Positions 30,544 to 39,850 of a DNA stretch of 45,585 nucleotides are shown one piece after another; positions within the stretch are counted from its first letter, which is position 1, and every line of letters begins with the position of its first letter. This DNA comes from CAZCAQ01 sp964496905 (GTDB lineage Bacteria; Patescibacteriota; WWE3; UBA101185; UBA10185), in assembly GCA_964496905.1 (NCBI GenBank), contig CAZCAQ010000009.1, positions 1 through 45,585 on the forward strand. The letters run 5' to 3'. The notes beneath the pieces are model-generated. The model did not search any database, was not told the DNA's origin, and saw only the letters and a program-made list of their open reading frames with translations. The translations under genes and the position numbers were made by a program.

Positions 30544-33024
30544 ATAGCCACAGTTATAGCATTTGGAACAACCTTCTTCTTGGACCAAAGAAGCATTGCC
30601 GCATTCAGGGCACATGTTGACATAGGAGAAAACTGAAATTTCAGGATTCTTTTTTTCAACAATATTGTGACCGTTGTTTCTAATTGAAACACCATACTCA
30701 TCGGCTAAAACTCTGGCAATTGCATCTGGTACTGAGCTTATTCTGTTTGGACCATAGCCCACTGACCTTGAACCACCTATTCCAACTAATTGAGCAATAA
30801 TTTCTTTTGCGGTTGTAAGTGGATCATACGATGATCTAAGCCAACCTGAAGTAATACGCCCAATGGCCTCAGCCATAGCTGTAAGATCGCTACCGGCTTT
30901 ACCAACATTGATAAACAGTTCTTGAGGGTCACCACTATCATTCTTATTTATTGTCACAAACGCGCTACCTTGAGGTGTAGCTATTTTGTATGTGGATCCT
31001 GCCAATTTGTAGCCTCTATCCATTGGAACAGCAACTTCAGCTTTACCAGCTTTTGCGTCTTTTGTTTCCTTTGTTTCTAACGTTACAACATCCCTACTTC
31101 CAGTTACATAAACAGTTAAGCCTTTACATCCCAATTCCCATGCACTCATGTAGGCCTTAGCTACATCTTCAGTTGTAGCACCTGCTGGAAAATTACAGGT
31201 TTTTGAAATTGAGTTGTCGATGAAAGCCTGAACTGAAGCTTGCATATACACATGTTCTTCGGGCGTAATATCAGCTGAAACTACAAAAACATCTCTAACA
31301 TGTGCGGGAAGTTCTTCAATACCTTGACATGAACCAGTGTAAAGCACTTTTTCAATTATGCCTTTTTTCACATTCTCTTCCAGCTGTAAATCATCAAGAG
31401 CCGCCTCAAATGTTGGGCTAATATATGTTAGTGTGAGTTTACCTTCGTTGCCTGCTGCCTGCATAACATTTCTATAATAAGCAAGTGCAAAGACTGGTTC
31501 GCAACCATAACCTTCAATTCCTGCGACTGTAGAAATCGTCCCGGTTGGAGCAACTGTTGTTTGAGCAGCATTACGAATTCCATGTTCTTTTATACCTGAA
31601 ACAATTTCTGTCCAGTCAAGATCTGGTCTTCCATAGTCCCTAGTAAAAGTTTTAAGTGGTTTTGGTGGTGACCATTTAAGATTCTTTGGATCATAAATAC
31701 TTCCTTCAATTTTTTTGAATGGGCCACGCTCTTTTGAAAGCTCAATAGAAGTTCTCATAGAGTGAAATCTCATAAATTCTGTTAATTGAGCAGCTAATTC
31801 TTGACCTTCTGCGCTTCCATAACGAACACCTACCTTGTACATAAGATCAGCAAGTCCCATAAACCCCAGTCCAATCCTACGTGCATTTTCAGCAGCCTCT
31901 CTAAGTTGGGGTATAGCAGGAACGTATTTATTTGCTGTGACTACGTTATCTAAAAACCTTGTACTGAGCTCTATACTTTCACGATATGCTTCCCAATCAA
32001 TATTTCCGTCATCTGTTACGTGCTCTGATAGATTAATAGAACCTAAACAACAATTCTCATAGGGTCCTAACCATTGTTCACCACATGGGTTTGTAGCTTC
32101 TAATGAGTACAAGTGAGGAACCGGATTATCTCTATTTGCTCTATCTATAAAAAGTAGGCCAGGTTCACCATTTCTATGCGCGTATTTAATAACTTCGTCA
32201 TAGATTTCTCGGGCTTTCATAGTTTTAACAACTTTTCCGTTATTTGGAGCTATTAAATTAAACATACCGTCATTTTTTACGGCATTCATAAACTCATCGG
32301 TTATAGCTACTGAAATGTTAAAGTTGGAAAGTTTACCCTCTTCGGCTTTGCACTTTATAAAGTCCATAATATCTGGATGATTAACGCTTAACACTCCCAT
32401 GTTTGCACCACGTCTAACGCCACCCTGAGCTATTTCTCCAAAAGCCGCATCATAGACTTGTAAAAAACCAATTGGGCCTGAAGCAGCGCCAACACTAGAT
32501 CCAACAGTAGAACCTTTAGCTCTTAAACGCGAGAATGAAAAGCCGTTTCCACCACCTGTTTGCTGAATTAATGCAGCAACCCTTAGTGTTGAAAAAATAC
32601 CATCGGATTCTTTGCCCATATCATCTTCTATTGGTAAAACAAAACACGCAGCTAATTGACCTAAAGGAGTTCCGGCACCAGTAAATGTTGGCGAATTAGG
32701 AAAAAATCTTTTTGTACTTAATAAATTGTAAAATTCAATCTCAGTGGTTTTTACATCTCTGTATGCTGTATCGGGTTCTGCTACGACTCCAGCAATTCGT
32801 TCGAACATGCCTTCAACCGTTTCAGCAGCACTTCCATCGGGGTTTTTGCGTAAATATCTTTTTTCCAGAATTTTTGCAGAGTTTTCTGTTAACTCTATTT
32901 TTGAATTCTTCTCAAGCACGCCTTCTTTTTTTGTAGCCAATTTTGGCTTGGAGGGCTGCGAAGAGCTAGATTTATTGACCCAGTTCATAGGCAGAGTGTT
33001 TTTTCTTGAGTCAGCATCTTTCAC
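30532..33024 (-). CDS. nrdJ: Class II (adenosylcobalamin-dependent) ribonucleotide reductase
   Basis: 830 residues from GTG, with an alternative ATG 12 codons in. The catalytic region has LAACFVLP (redox Cys), NPCGEQ (312-317, radical-site Cys314 and Glu316) and ENCCLGSINLS. GGGNGFSFSRLR and APTGTISTVAG are also typical. A TSCPD domain follows (about 650-720), and a C-terminal zinc ribbon MCPECGN...CSKCYNCGYSVC supplies the shuttle cysteines. It makes dNTPs with or without oxygen, using adenosylcobalamin from the next gene. The 336-bp region upstream is rich in inverted repeats and contains an NrdR-box-like site. Confidence 0.96.
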   Translation of the reverse strand: MKDADSRKNTLPMNWVNKSSSSQPSKPKLATKKEGVLEKNSKIELTENSAKILEKRYLRKNPDGSAAETVEGMFERIAGVVAEPDTAYRDVKTTEIEFYNLLSTKRFFPNSPTFTGAGTPLGQLAACFVLPIEDDMGKESDGIFSTLRVAALIQQTGGGNGFSFSRLRAKGSTVGSSVGAASGPIGFLQVYDAAFGEIAQGGVRRGANMGVLSVNHPDIMDFIKCKAEEGKLSNFNISVAITDEFMNAVKNDGMFNLIAPNNGKVVKTMKAREIYDEVIKYAHRNGEPGLLFIDRANRDNPVPHLYSLEATNPCGEQWLGPYENCCLGSINLSEHVTDDGNIDWEAYRESIELSTRFLDNVVTANKYVPAIPQLREAAENARRIGLGFMGLADLMYKVGVRYGSAEGQELAAQLTEFMRFHSMRTSIELSKERGPFKKIEGSIYDPKNLKWSPPKPLKTFTRDYGRPDLDWTEIVSGIKEHGIRNAAQTTVAPTGTISTVAGIEGYGCEPVFALAYYRNVMQAAGNEGKLTLTYISPTFEAALDDLQLEENVKKGIIEKVLYTGSCQGIEELPAHVRDVFVVSADITPEEHVYMQASVQAFIDNSISKTCNFPAGATTEDVAKAYMSAWELGCKGLTVYVTGSRDVVTLETKETKDAKAGKAEVAVPMDRGYKLAGSTYKIATPQGSAFVTINKNDSGDPQELFINVGKAGSDLTAMAEAIGRITSGWLRSSYDPLTTAKEIIAQLVGIGGSRSVGYGPNRISSVPDAIARVLADEYGVSIRNNGHNIVEKKNPEISVFSYVNMCPECGNASLVQEEGCSKCYNCGYSVC

Positions 33025-33070
33025 TGCCTAGCAAAAATGCAGAACCAAGAACTTTAAATTATTTAATTAA

Positions 33071-33180
33071 GAAGCAATGTGTAAATGCTTCAATTTGTTT
33101 TCACATTTAGCGTTTGTTTACTAAATGTTTTGCTAGCTTTAAAACTAGCAAAGGGATTATTAGCATACAAGATGCTAGCA
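33071..33180. repeat. Run of four inverted repeats upstream of nrdJ
   Basis: In order on the plus strand these are GAAGCA-n9-TGCTTC (33071-33091), ACATTTAG-n10-CTAAATGT (33103-33128), TTTGCTAG-n8-CTAGCAAA (33129-33152) and TAGCAT-n5-ATGCTA (33161-33177). All are perfect, and GCTAGCA-type words recur. They could be operators or a folded leader of nrdJ. The rest of 33025-33360 is AT-rich with no ORF I would defend. Confidence 0.7.
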
Positions 33181-33182
33181 AA

Positions 33183-33198
33183 CAATAAAATATAGTGC
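33183..33198. promoter_or_regulatory. Possible NrdR box
   Basis: CAATAAAATATAGTGC matches about 11 of 16 positions of the NrdR box consensus (ACACwATATmTwGTGT), best in the right half. NrdR sites usually come in tandem and no convincing second box is seen. Confidence 0.3.
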
Positions 33199-33360
33199 TT
33201 AACAATGCGTGCATGCTAATACTAAAGACAAAACTCATTTGTATAAATAGTTTTGAGTAAATAATTGAGGCGATTAAGGCTTATAGTTTAAAGTGAACAC
33301 TAAAACACATTCAAAAATATACTTTTAAGTAAGATGTACCCGTAAATATTCCTATTAAAA

Positions 33361-34494
33361 CTACTTACCACGCAAAAACGCCGGAATATCATAAGTTCCA
33401 AAATCATCAGAAGTATCTGTGTCTTGTTTTGCATCTAGTTTTTCTTCTTGAGTAAAGGGCGTATCCTGTGGGTTTGGTGTTTCTTCAACTTTTTTTACAA
33501 TAGGTTCAGGTCTTCTATATGGTGTTGCCAATTTGGAATACTCGTTATCAAAACCCGTTGCAATGACTGTTATCTTAATTTGATCGTTTAAGCTTTGATC
33601 AATCGTAACTCCAAAAATGATGTTTGCTTCAGGGCTTGCGTTTTCCCTAATGATGTTTGCTGCTGCGTCGACTTCTTTCATTGTAATATCCATTCCGCCC
33701 ATAATATTAAATAGTATTCCAGTAGCTCCATTAATTGAGATATCTATTAAAGGTGATGAAATAGCATCTTTAGCTGCATTTAGTGCTCTATCAACACCAG
33801 TTCCAATACCAATACCCATTAATGCGGAACCTGCATCTTTCATAATACTTCGGACATCGGCAAAGTCGACGTTAATTAAACCGGGAACTACTATTAAGTC
33901 AGAGATGCCTTGAACACCTTGACTTAATACGCTATCAGACATTTTAAATGCGTCTAAAATAGATAAGTGTTCGTCTGCAATTTCTAAAAGTTTTTGATTA
34001 GGAATAGTAATAAGCGCATCAACTTCGGCTTTTAGTAATTCAATGCCTCTGTCGGCATTTTCCATGCGCTGAGCACCTTCAAATGTAAACGGTTTGGTAA
34101 CCGCACCTATTGTTAAGGCACCTAAGTCTTTTGCAATGCGAGCTACAATTGGAGATGCACCAGTTCCTGTACCACCTCCCATGCCTGCCGCAATAAATAC
34201 CATGTCTGAGCCTTCTAAATTGGCTTTTAACTGTTCTAATGACTCTTCGGCGGATCTTTGGCCAACTTCAGGATCTGCTCCAGCACCAAGTCCTTTAGTA
34301 ATGTTTTGCCCAATTGGAATTTTTACAACTGCTTTGCTAATAGAAAGGTCTTGAGCATCGGTATTTACGGCAATAAACTCAACACCCGTAATTTGCTGAC
34401 CTTCTATCATTGTGTTGAGCAAATTGCATCCAGCTCCTCCAATTCCTACTACTCTGATTTTAGCGAACTTTTCTATTTCGGGTTTTACAAACAT
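33361..34494 (-). CDS. ftsZ: Cell division GTPase FtsZ
   Basis: 377 residues. The tubulin signature GGGTGTG is at 106-112, the T7 loop region is near LINVDFADV, and the C-terminal peptide DIPAFLR (369-375) binds FtsA and other partners. A Pro/Glu-rich linker (about 320-367) separates core and tail. It polymerises into the division ring at the inner membrane face. It is last in the murA-like/mraY/ftsW/murG/ftsQ/ftsA/ftsZ run, 24 nt after ftsA, with no Shine-Dalgarno or -10 box of its own. A repeat-rich spacer follows. Confidence 0.98.
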   Translation of the reverse strand: MFVKPEIEKFAKIRVVGIGGAGCNLLNTMIEGQQITGVEFIAVNTDAQDLSISKAVVKIPIGQNITKGLGAGADPEVGQRSAEESLEQLKANLEGSDMVFIAAGMGGGTGTGASPIVARIAKDLGALTIGAVTKPFTFEGAQRMENADRGIELLKAEVDALITIPNQKLLEIADEHLSILDAFKMSDSVLSQGVQGISDLIVVPGLINVDFADVRSIMKDAGSALMGIGIGTGVDRALNAAKDAISSPLIDISINGATGILFNIMGGMDITMKEVDAAANIIRENASPEANIIFGVTIDQSLNDQIKITVIATGFDNEYSKLATPYRRPEPIVKKVEETPNPQDTPFTQEEKLDAKQDTDTSDDFGTYDIPAFLRGK

Positions 34495-34518
34495 ATATGT
34501 TTATTTTTCTATATGGGC

Positions 34519-35772
34519 TTAATAGGGCAGAAGAGATCTTAAGCGTCCAAAAATATTTGAAACTATTGACATCTTACCTCGTGATTTATCATATGACAAT
34601 AAGTTATTGCTTTTAGAAATACCAACTCCGTACAAAACAGCGCCAACAGTAGCTGAAAAGGCTGGACCCTCGATTTCATCTATTAGTCCTGTTAACCCTT
34701 TTGGTTTTCCTATACGTACAGGCATCCGCAAAATGTTTTTTGCAACGCGCTCAACACCAAAGGTCTGAGAAGCTCCACCAGTTACAACAGCTCCAGCCGG
34801 TAACTTGTCGGATAGACCTGCTTTATTTAAATCCATTGCGACAAGACTAAATATTTCTTCAAGTCGAGCGTCAATTATTTTATATAAATATTTTTTTGGA
34901 AAAGTTGCAGAGTCTAGACCAAATTCTGCAACGTCTAGTTCATCGTTGCCATTTCCAGGAGTCAAAGTTGAGAGCGAAGGTTTTTCATCACTAACTCGTA
35001 ATTTGATCTTTTCGGCAGCTTCAAGCCTTGCGCGTAATCCAATAGCTAAATCGTTGGTAATGTGTCTACCCCCAATTGGAAAAACGCGTGAATACGCAGG
35101 ACTGCCTTCAACAAATGCAGTAACTGAAGTTGTGCCACCTCCAATATCTACTAAAAGTGTGCCTAATTCTTTTTCTGTGTCTGTTAAAACGGCCTCCCCT
35201 GCTGCTAAACCTGAAAATATTAAGTCTTCCACATTTACACCAACTTGAGAAATACACTTTACTAGGTTTCTAATAACCATTGAGGAACCATGAACGATGT
35301 TTGTTTCAACTTCTAGCCTTATGCCTGACATTCCACCTGGATCTTTAATGCCGTCTTGACCATCAACTATAAAACCTCGTGGAATAACGTGTATAATTTC
35401 GCGGCTTGAAGGTAAACTAACCGCTTGAGCAGCTTCAGTAACGCGTAAAACGTCTTCGTGCATAATTTCGTTGCCTTGGTGAGAAACTGCTACGACGCCG
35501 TGTGAATTTAAAGTTTCAATGTGACTGCCGTTAACTACTACAAATGCGGAAGATACAGAAACACCAGCCATGCGTTCAGCGCGCTCTAAACTGTGCGAGA
35601 TTGCCTCAACAGCGTCGTCAATATCAGTTATAACGCCTTTACCAACGCCTTTTGATAAAACAGCGCCGGAAACGCCTATAACTGAAACTTTGTTTTCTGA
35701 AACTGAAGCAATAATAGTGCTTATTTTGTCTGAACCGACGTCTATACCTGTAATGTATTTGTCTTTAGCCAT
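34519..35772 (-). CDS. ftsA: Cell division protein FtsA
   Basis: 417 residues, actin fold. Phosphate 1 loop GIDVGSDKISTIIA, phosphate 2 VDIGGGTTSVTAF, adenosine motif AVVTGGASQTFG. A C-terminal amphipathic helix (IFGRLRSLLPY) should anchor it in the membrane. It tethers FtsZ filaments and recruits the later divisome. It lies between ftsQ and ftsZ, 8 nt after ftsQ. Confidence 0.97.
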   Translation of the reverse strand: MAKDKYITGIDVGSDKISTIIASVSENKVSVIGVSGAVLSKGVGKGVITDIDDAVEAISHSLERAERMAGVSVSSAFVVVNGSHIETLNSHGVVAVSHQGNEIMHEDVLRVTEAAQAVSLPSSREIIHVIPRGFIVDGQDGIKDPGGMSGIRLEVETNIVHGSSMVIRNLVKCISQVGVNVEDLIFSGLAAGEAVLTDTEKELGTLLVDIGGGTTSVTAFVEGSPAYSRVFPIGGRHITNDLAIGLRARLEAAEKIKLRVSDEKPSLSTLTPGNGNDELDVAEFGLDSATFPKKYLYKIIDARLEEIFSLVAMDLNKAGLSDKLPAGAVVTGGASQTFGVERVAKNILRMPVRIGKPKGLTGLIDEIEGPAFSATVGAVLYGVGISKSNNLLSYDKSRGKMSIVSNIFGRLRSLLPY

Positions 35773-35780
35773 AATTTTAC

Positions 35781-36530
35781 TTAGTTAAAAGATAATATTA
35801 CTTTATCATATCTTAAATCTATACTTCTAGCAGATTTACCAGATGATTTTAGATAATTTAAGACTTCTTTAAGCCTCGTGGAAAAGCTACCATCATAGGA
35901 TTTTCTCGAGACAATTACTTCTGTACCCTTATCAACATACATTCTAACATCATATTCGTTCATACTAATAGAAGAAACTTTGATTTTTTCTTCGTCTAGC
36001 CTTTTAATAATATCTGAATAAACCGGAACTAAAGCTTTATCTATAAAAAAACCTACGCGAACTTTTCCTTCATACTTTATTTTTGGCAAATTCGTGGTTG
36101 ATGGATCCATATAGCCTAATACGTACCCTTCTTCGTCTACAACATATGTATTATCTTTTTGAATTAATAGCGCTATAGGTTTACGTTCCACAACATTTAT
36201 TACCAAAGTGCCCTTTACGGATTTTTTTACTTTAATATCACTTGCACCTAAAAAGTTATCTTTAAGATCTTGTTCTATCTTGTAAGTGTTTACAGCAAAG
36301 AAGTTTCTTCCAAAAGAACTACCTTTTGCTATTGTCTCTATGTCTTGTTTACTAACATAGGTTTTTGTTCCAGTTACTTCAAGTGACTTGATTTGTAAAA
36401 AATCTTCAGTTTGAAGCATGCCAAAAAAAATACCTAAAAAAAGACACAACAAGCAAAACAATACTAGAAATCTGATCTTGCGTCCTTGCTTCCTTTGTAT
36501 TTTTTTAAGTTCTAAATTTGAGGATTTCAT
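35781..36530 (-). CDS. ftsQ: Cell division protein FtsQ/DivIB
   Basis: 249 residues. A basic cytoplasmic N-terminus (KKIQRKQGRKIR) leads into one membrane helix (about 21-42). A POTRA domain follows (about 48-118; SLEVTGTKTYVSKQDI, then VVERKPIALLI) with an FtsQ-type beta domain to the end. It links FtsW/FtsI to the divisome. Its start overlaps the end of murG by 26 bp. Confidence 0.92.
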   Translation of the reverse strand: MKSSNLELKKIQRKQGRKIRFLVLFCLLCLFLGIFFGMLQTEDFLQIKSLEVTGTKTYVSKQDIETIAKGSSFGRNFFAVNTYKIEQDLKDNFLGASDIKVKKSVKGTLVINVVERKPIALLIQKDNTYVVDEEGYVLGYMDPSTTNLPKIKYEGKVRVGFFIDKALVPVYSDIIKRLDEEKIKVSSISMNEYDVRMYVDKGTEVIVSRKSYDGSFSTRLKEVLNYLKSSGKSARSIDLRYDKVILSFN

Positions 36531-37599
36531 TAACTATAAGTTCCGCAGCATCTTTTTTTATAAAATCAAATTTTTCCACATTTTTGTATTGGTCAATGTT
36601 TAAAAACATATTATTTATGTTTTCTAGCAAGGACTCACCAGAGAGATTTTTTTCTTCAAGAATTTCTCCAATTCCAGCTTTTTTTAATATTAAAGCGTTT
36701 TCGAATTGTTCATTGTGAGAAACCCAAGGAATTGGAACAAGTAAACAAGGTTTTTTTAAACATGCGATGTCGTTTACAATATGAGCACCGGACCGCGAAA
36801 CAACTAAATCTGCTTTGCCAAATGCCTCTCCAATTTCGTCGTTAAATACAAAATTTCGCAAATAATACTTGCCTTGTGCTCTGTCTTTTAACTCATTGTA
36901 TTTATTAGATAATTGTACATAATCTCGTGTCTCCGAATAATCTCCACATTGATGTATAAAGTTGTATTTAGTTAAAATACTTTCCATTTTTTTCAATACT
37001 GCCATATTAAGCTTGTGCGAACCTGTTTTACCTCCTGTTAAATAAATTACTGGAAGTGCGTTTTCAAAAACAAATGACGTCGATTTTTGTTCAAATATTT
37101 GTGGGCGAGCTGGTATCCCGGTTAAAACTGTTTTCTTTTTTGGAAAATACTTAAACGAAGATGGCCATGTTATTAAAATCTTTTTAGCAAATTTGCCAAC
37201 TACTTGATTTGCCCATCCACTTACAACAGTTTGTTCGTGAGTTATGCTAGGTATTCCAAGCAACCAACCTGCAATTACAGTTGGAACGGCTAAGTAACCT
37301 CCAAAAGAAAATATTAGGTCAGGTTTGTTTTTGTTTAACAAGCCAAAAGCTTGAAAAAAACCATATGGTATTCTGGCTAATCTTTTTAAGTCGTAAGTCT
37401 TGTAAAACTTGCCTGCCTTTAATTCGAGAAATGGAATGCCTAAAGCTGTTATTTCTTTATATTCAAGACCTTGGTTTTTATCGTTTTTGAGTGAATTTAC
37501 TGCTCCAAACCAAATAAGCTCAATATCAGGATAAGCACGCAAAAGCTGAATAATGGGAAGCGCAGAAGTATGATGCCCGCCAGTCATGACTATTTTCAT
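36505..37599 (-). CDS. murG: MurG-like GT28 glycosyltransferase
   Basis: 364 residues. The N-terminal glycine-rich loop reads MTGGHHTSALP, shorter than the usual GGTGGHxxP. The C-terminal domain has YLTGGKTGSHKLN and the UDP-GlcNAc site SRSGAHIVNDIACLKKPCLLVPIP, where the usual Glu is Asp. MurG adds GlcNAc to lipid I to form lipid II on the cytoplasmic face. Its position between ftsW and ftsQ supports MurG rather than another GT28 enzyme. Confidence 0.9.
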   Translation of the reverse strand: MKIVMTGGHHTSALPIIQLLRAYPDIELIWFGAVNSLKNDKNQGLEYKEITALGIPFLELKAGKFYKTYDLKRLARIPYGFFQAFGLLNKNKPDLIFSFGGYLAVPTVIAGWLLGIPSITHEQTVVSGWANQVVGKFAKKILITWPSSFKYFPKKKTVLTGIPARPQIFEQKSTSFVFENALPVIYLTGGKTGSHKLNMAVLKKMESILTKYNFIHQCGDYSETRDYVQLSNKYNELKDRAQGKYYLRNFVFNDEIGEAFGKADLVVSRSGAHIVNDIACLKKPCLLVPIPWVSHNEQFENALILKKAGIGEILEEKNLSGESLLENINNMFLNIDQYKNVEKFDFIKKDAAELIVNEILKFRT

Positions 37600-37611
37600 A
37601 TGCTTATTTTA

Positions 37612-38766
37612 TCACCTCTCGCGAGAAACACTGGCAACAATTCCAAGTCCAGCCAGCAAAAATACTGTAGAGGAACCACCGTACGAAACAAGTGGCAAAG
37701 GAACACCTGTTAGAGGAATTGTCCCTGTCATAGCAGCCACGTTTATTAAATATTGCAGACCAACCCACGAAATTATTCCTACAGCCAAAAGCATTCCAAA
37801 ATCGTCCGAAGCATCTTTGCCTATTTTTAACCCTCTATAAACAAAAGCAGTAAAAAGAACGATTAAACCACTAGTCCCTATCCATCCAAGTTCTTCGCCG
37901 ACAATTGCAAAAATCGAGTCTGACGTAACTTCAGGTAAAAACTGAAATTTTTGGCGCGATTGACCCAAACCCTTCCCAAACATGCCTCCAGAACCTAAAG
38001 CTATGTTTACTTGTTCAACATGGTAATTTGCAGATTTGTTTTCGTTTGAACCTAAATAAGTTAAAACTCGTTCACGCCGGTATTGAGAAGAAAACATAAG
38101 CATAATCGCTAAAACTAAAAATACGGGTATGGCAGCGACTAAATATTTTAACGGCTTACCTGCTGCAAAATAAACAACTGCTCCCAATGTAAAAACCAAA
38201 ACGGCAGTGGATAAATTAGGCTGCAAAAAAATTAAAAAGGCAGTAACTCCTGTATAAGCTAAAAATACCCAAAATGGGTTTTTTGTGTTTTTAGACTTTG
38301 ACGAAAAAAGCGAGGCTAATAAAACTATAAGTGAAAGCTTTGCCATCTCCGATGGTTGAAAACCAATTGTTCCTAGTATAGGAATTTGAGGCAAAGGCGC
38401 GGGGTTTATTGAAAACCACCTAGTTACTCCATTGATACATGGCGCAAAAGCAATTGCATCACAAGATACAACTCCCATTCGCCTAAGCGTTGCCACAAAG
38501 GCTAAAATCGCTAGTGGAATTAGTGTAGCGATAAAAAAAGGTAAAGACAAATAAAATAATTTTTTGTAGTCGGTTTTGTACAATACTGTAAACGCGATGG
38601 CACCAATCAATAGCCACCCAACATGCAACAATACAAACCTGTATGACTCACCAAAGTTTTTTTGAGCAAATACAACTGTTGCGTTGTAAATCATTAAAAG
38701 TCCAAATAGAGTTAACGCAAGAATAAGGAGAAGAAAAACTTTGTCGGCAGTAACTTTAGTTTTCAT
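37612..38766 (-). CDS. ftsW: FtsW, division SEDS glycosyltransferase
   Basis: 384 residues with about ten membrane helices. SEDS features are GVTRWFSINP, FQPSEMAKLSLIV, LQPNLSTAV, GSGGMFGKGLGQSRQKFQFLPE followed by SDSIFAIVGEELG, and PLPLVSYGGSS. The catalytic Asp (in TSDSIFA) is kept. It polymerises septal peptidoglycan together with a class B PBP not encoded here. It begins 4 nt after mraY and ends 12 nt before murG. Confidence 0.95.
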   Translation of the reverse strand: MKTKVTADKVFLLLILALTLFGLLMIYNATVVFAQKNFGESYRFVLLHVGWLLIGAIAFTVLYKTDYKKLFYLSLPFFIATLIPLAILAFVATLRRMGVVSCDAIAFAPCINGVTRWFSINPAPLPQIPILGTIGFQPSEMAKLSLIVLLASLFSSKSKNTKNPFWVFLAYTGVTAFLIFLQPNLSTAVLVFTLGAVVYFAAGKPLKYLVAAIPVFLVLAIMLMFSSQYRRERVLTYLGSNENKSANYHVEQVNIALGSGGMFGKGLGQSRQKFQFLPEVTSDSIFAIVGEELGWIGTSGLIVLFTAFVYRGLKIGKDASDDFGMLLAVGIISWVGLQYLINVAAMTGTIPLTGVPLPLVSYGGSSTVFLLAGLGIVASVSRER

Positions 38767-38770
38767 AAAT

Positions 38771-39850
38771 CTAGAGCAAAGCTATAAAAATACCTAAAAA
38801 ACTAAAAATTGCACCAAAAAGCCAAAAGCGCATAGTAACCTTTGTTTCTGGCCACCCGGCTACTTCAAAATGGTGATGCAGTGGAGCCATCCTAAAAAGC
38901 CTCTTGCCCGTTAATTTAACCGAAAACTGCTGAAGAGGACTAGATATGCCATCCACTAAAAATACTGCCAAAATAAAAAACATTGCAATTTCTCTGTGAA
39001 GAACAACAGCTAGAATTGCTAAAGTAGCTCCAAGTACATACGATCCCACATCTCCCATAAAAATACGAGCTGGATAAATATTAAAGTATAAAAACGGAAT
39101 CATTGCTCCGACAAAAGTGGCTGCATATGCTGCTATTGAATTATATTCAAGCTGAGACGCAATTACCCAGTACGCACATAATGCAATAATTCCAAGTCCA
39201 CCAGCAAGCCCATCAAGGCCATCTGTAAAAGCAACAAAGTTAAACACAGCTATAAACATAAAAAATATAATTATTGGGTATAAAACGCCAACATGAACAT
39301 CACCAATTAATGGCAACCAAAAATAATCCCAGCCTAGCTTTACGTATGTCCAATAGGCTACAAACCCTGCAATTAACCCTTGTACAATAAACTTTTGATA
39401 TGTTTTTATACCCCTACCTGATGAGCTTCCTACAATATCTGTAAGCTTTATAAAATATTCCCAAGGGATCAATATTATTTTAGTAATAGTACTTTTAGGA
39501 CCTAAACGAACAGGAATTGAGATATTAAACAGCTCGCGCAGACCAGAAACTTTATAAACTTTCACAAAGTCCTCTAACAAGCCTAAAAGCCCCGCTAAAC
39601 AAGCAATAAAAACAGGAAACAAAGTTTGATGTCTGTTTTGATTTAAAAATATAGTTATAAGCGCTACAGTAAGTATAAAGACAAAACCGCCCATACTTGG
39701 AGTGCCTGACTTTAACAAATGAGTTGAAGGCCCATCTCCCCTAATTTGCTCACCCATTTTAAGCTTATATACTACATTTATCCAAACCGGATATAGCAAA
39801 AACGATATGACAAACGCAAAAAAAAGATATAAGATTTCAGAAGTAATCAT
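38771..39850 (-). CDS. mraY: Phospho-MurNAc-pentapeptide transferase MraY
   Basis: 359 residues with about ten membrane helices. GDGPSTHLLKSGTPSMGG, FTDGLDGLAGG, FMGDVGSYVLGA and LHHHFEVAGWPETKVTMRFW are MraY signatures. The usual Asp-Asp pair of the first acidic motif is Glu-Asp here (LEDFVKVY). It makes lipid I from UDP-MurNAc-pentapeptide and undecaprenyl phosphate. The ATG overlaps the stop of the murA-like gene (ATGA). Confidence 0.96.
   Translation of the reverse strand: MITSEILYLFFAFVISFLLYPVWINVVYKLKMGEQIRGDGPSTHLLKSGTPSMGGFVFILTVALITIFLNQNRHQTLFPVFIACLAGLLGLLEDFVKVYKVSGLRELFNISIPVRLGPKSTITKIILIPWEYFIKLTDIVGSSSGRGIKTYQKFIVQGLIAGFVAYWTYVKLGWDYFWLPLIGDVHVGVLYPIIIFFMFIAVFNFVAFTDGLDGLAGGLGIIALCAYWVIASQLEYNSIAAYAATFVGAMIPFLYFNIYPARIFMGDVGSYVLGATLAILAVVLHREIAMFFILAVFLVDGISSPLQQFSVKLTGKRLFRMAPLHHHFEVAGWPETKVTMRFWLFGAIFSFLGIFIALL

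Noticed and set aside
33025..33360. Structured housekeeping RNA (6S, RNase P, tmRNA) in the large spacer
   Set aside because: No recognisable core motifs; only short inverted repeats, which are better explained as operators or an nrdJ leader.
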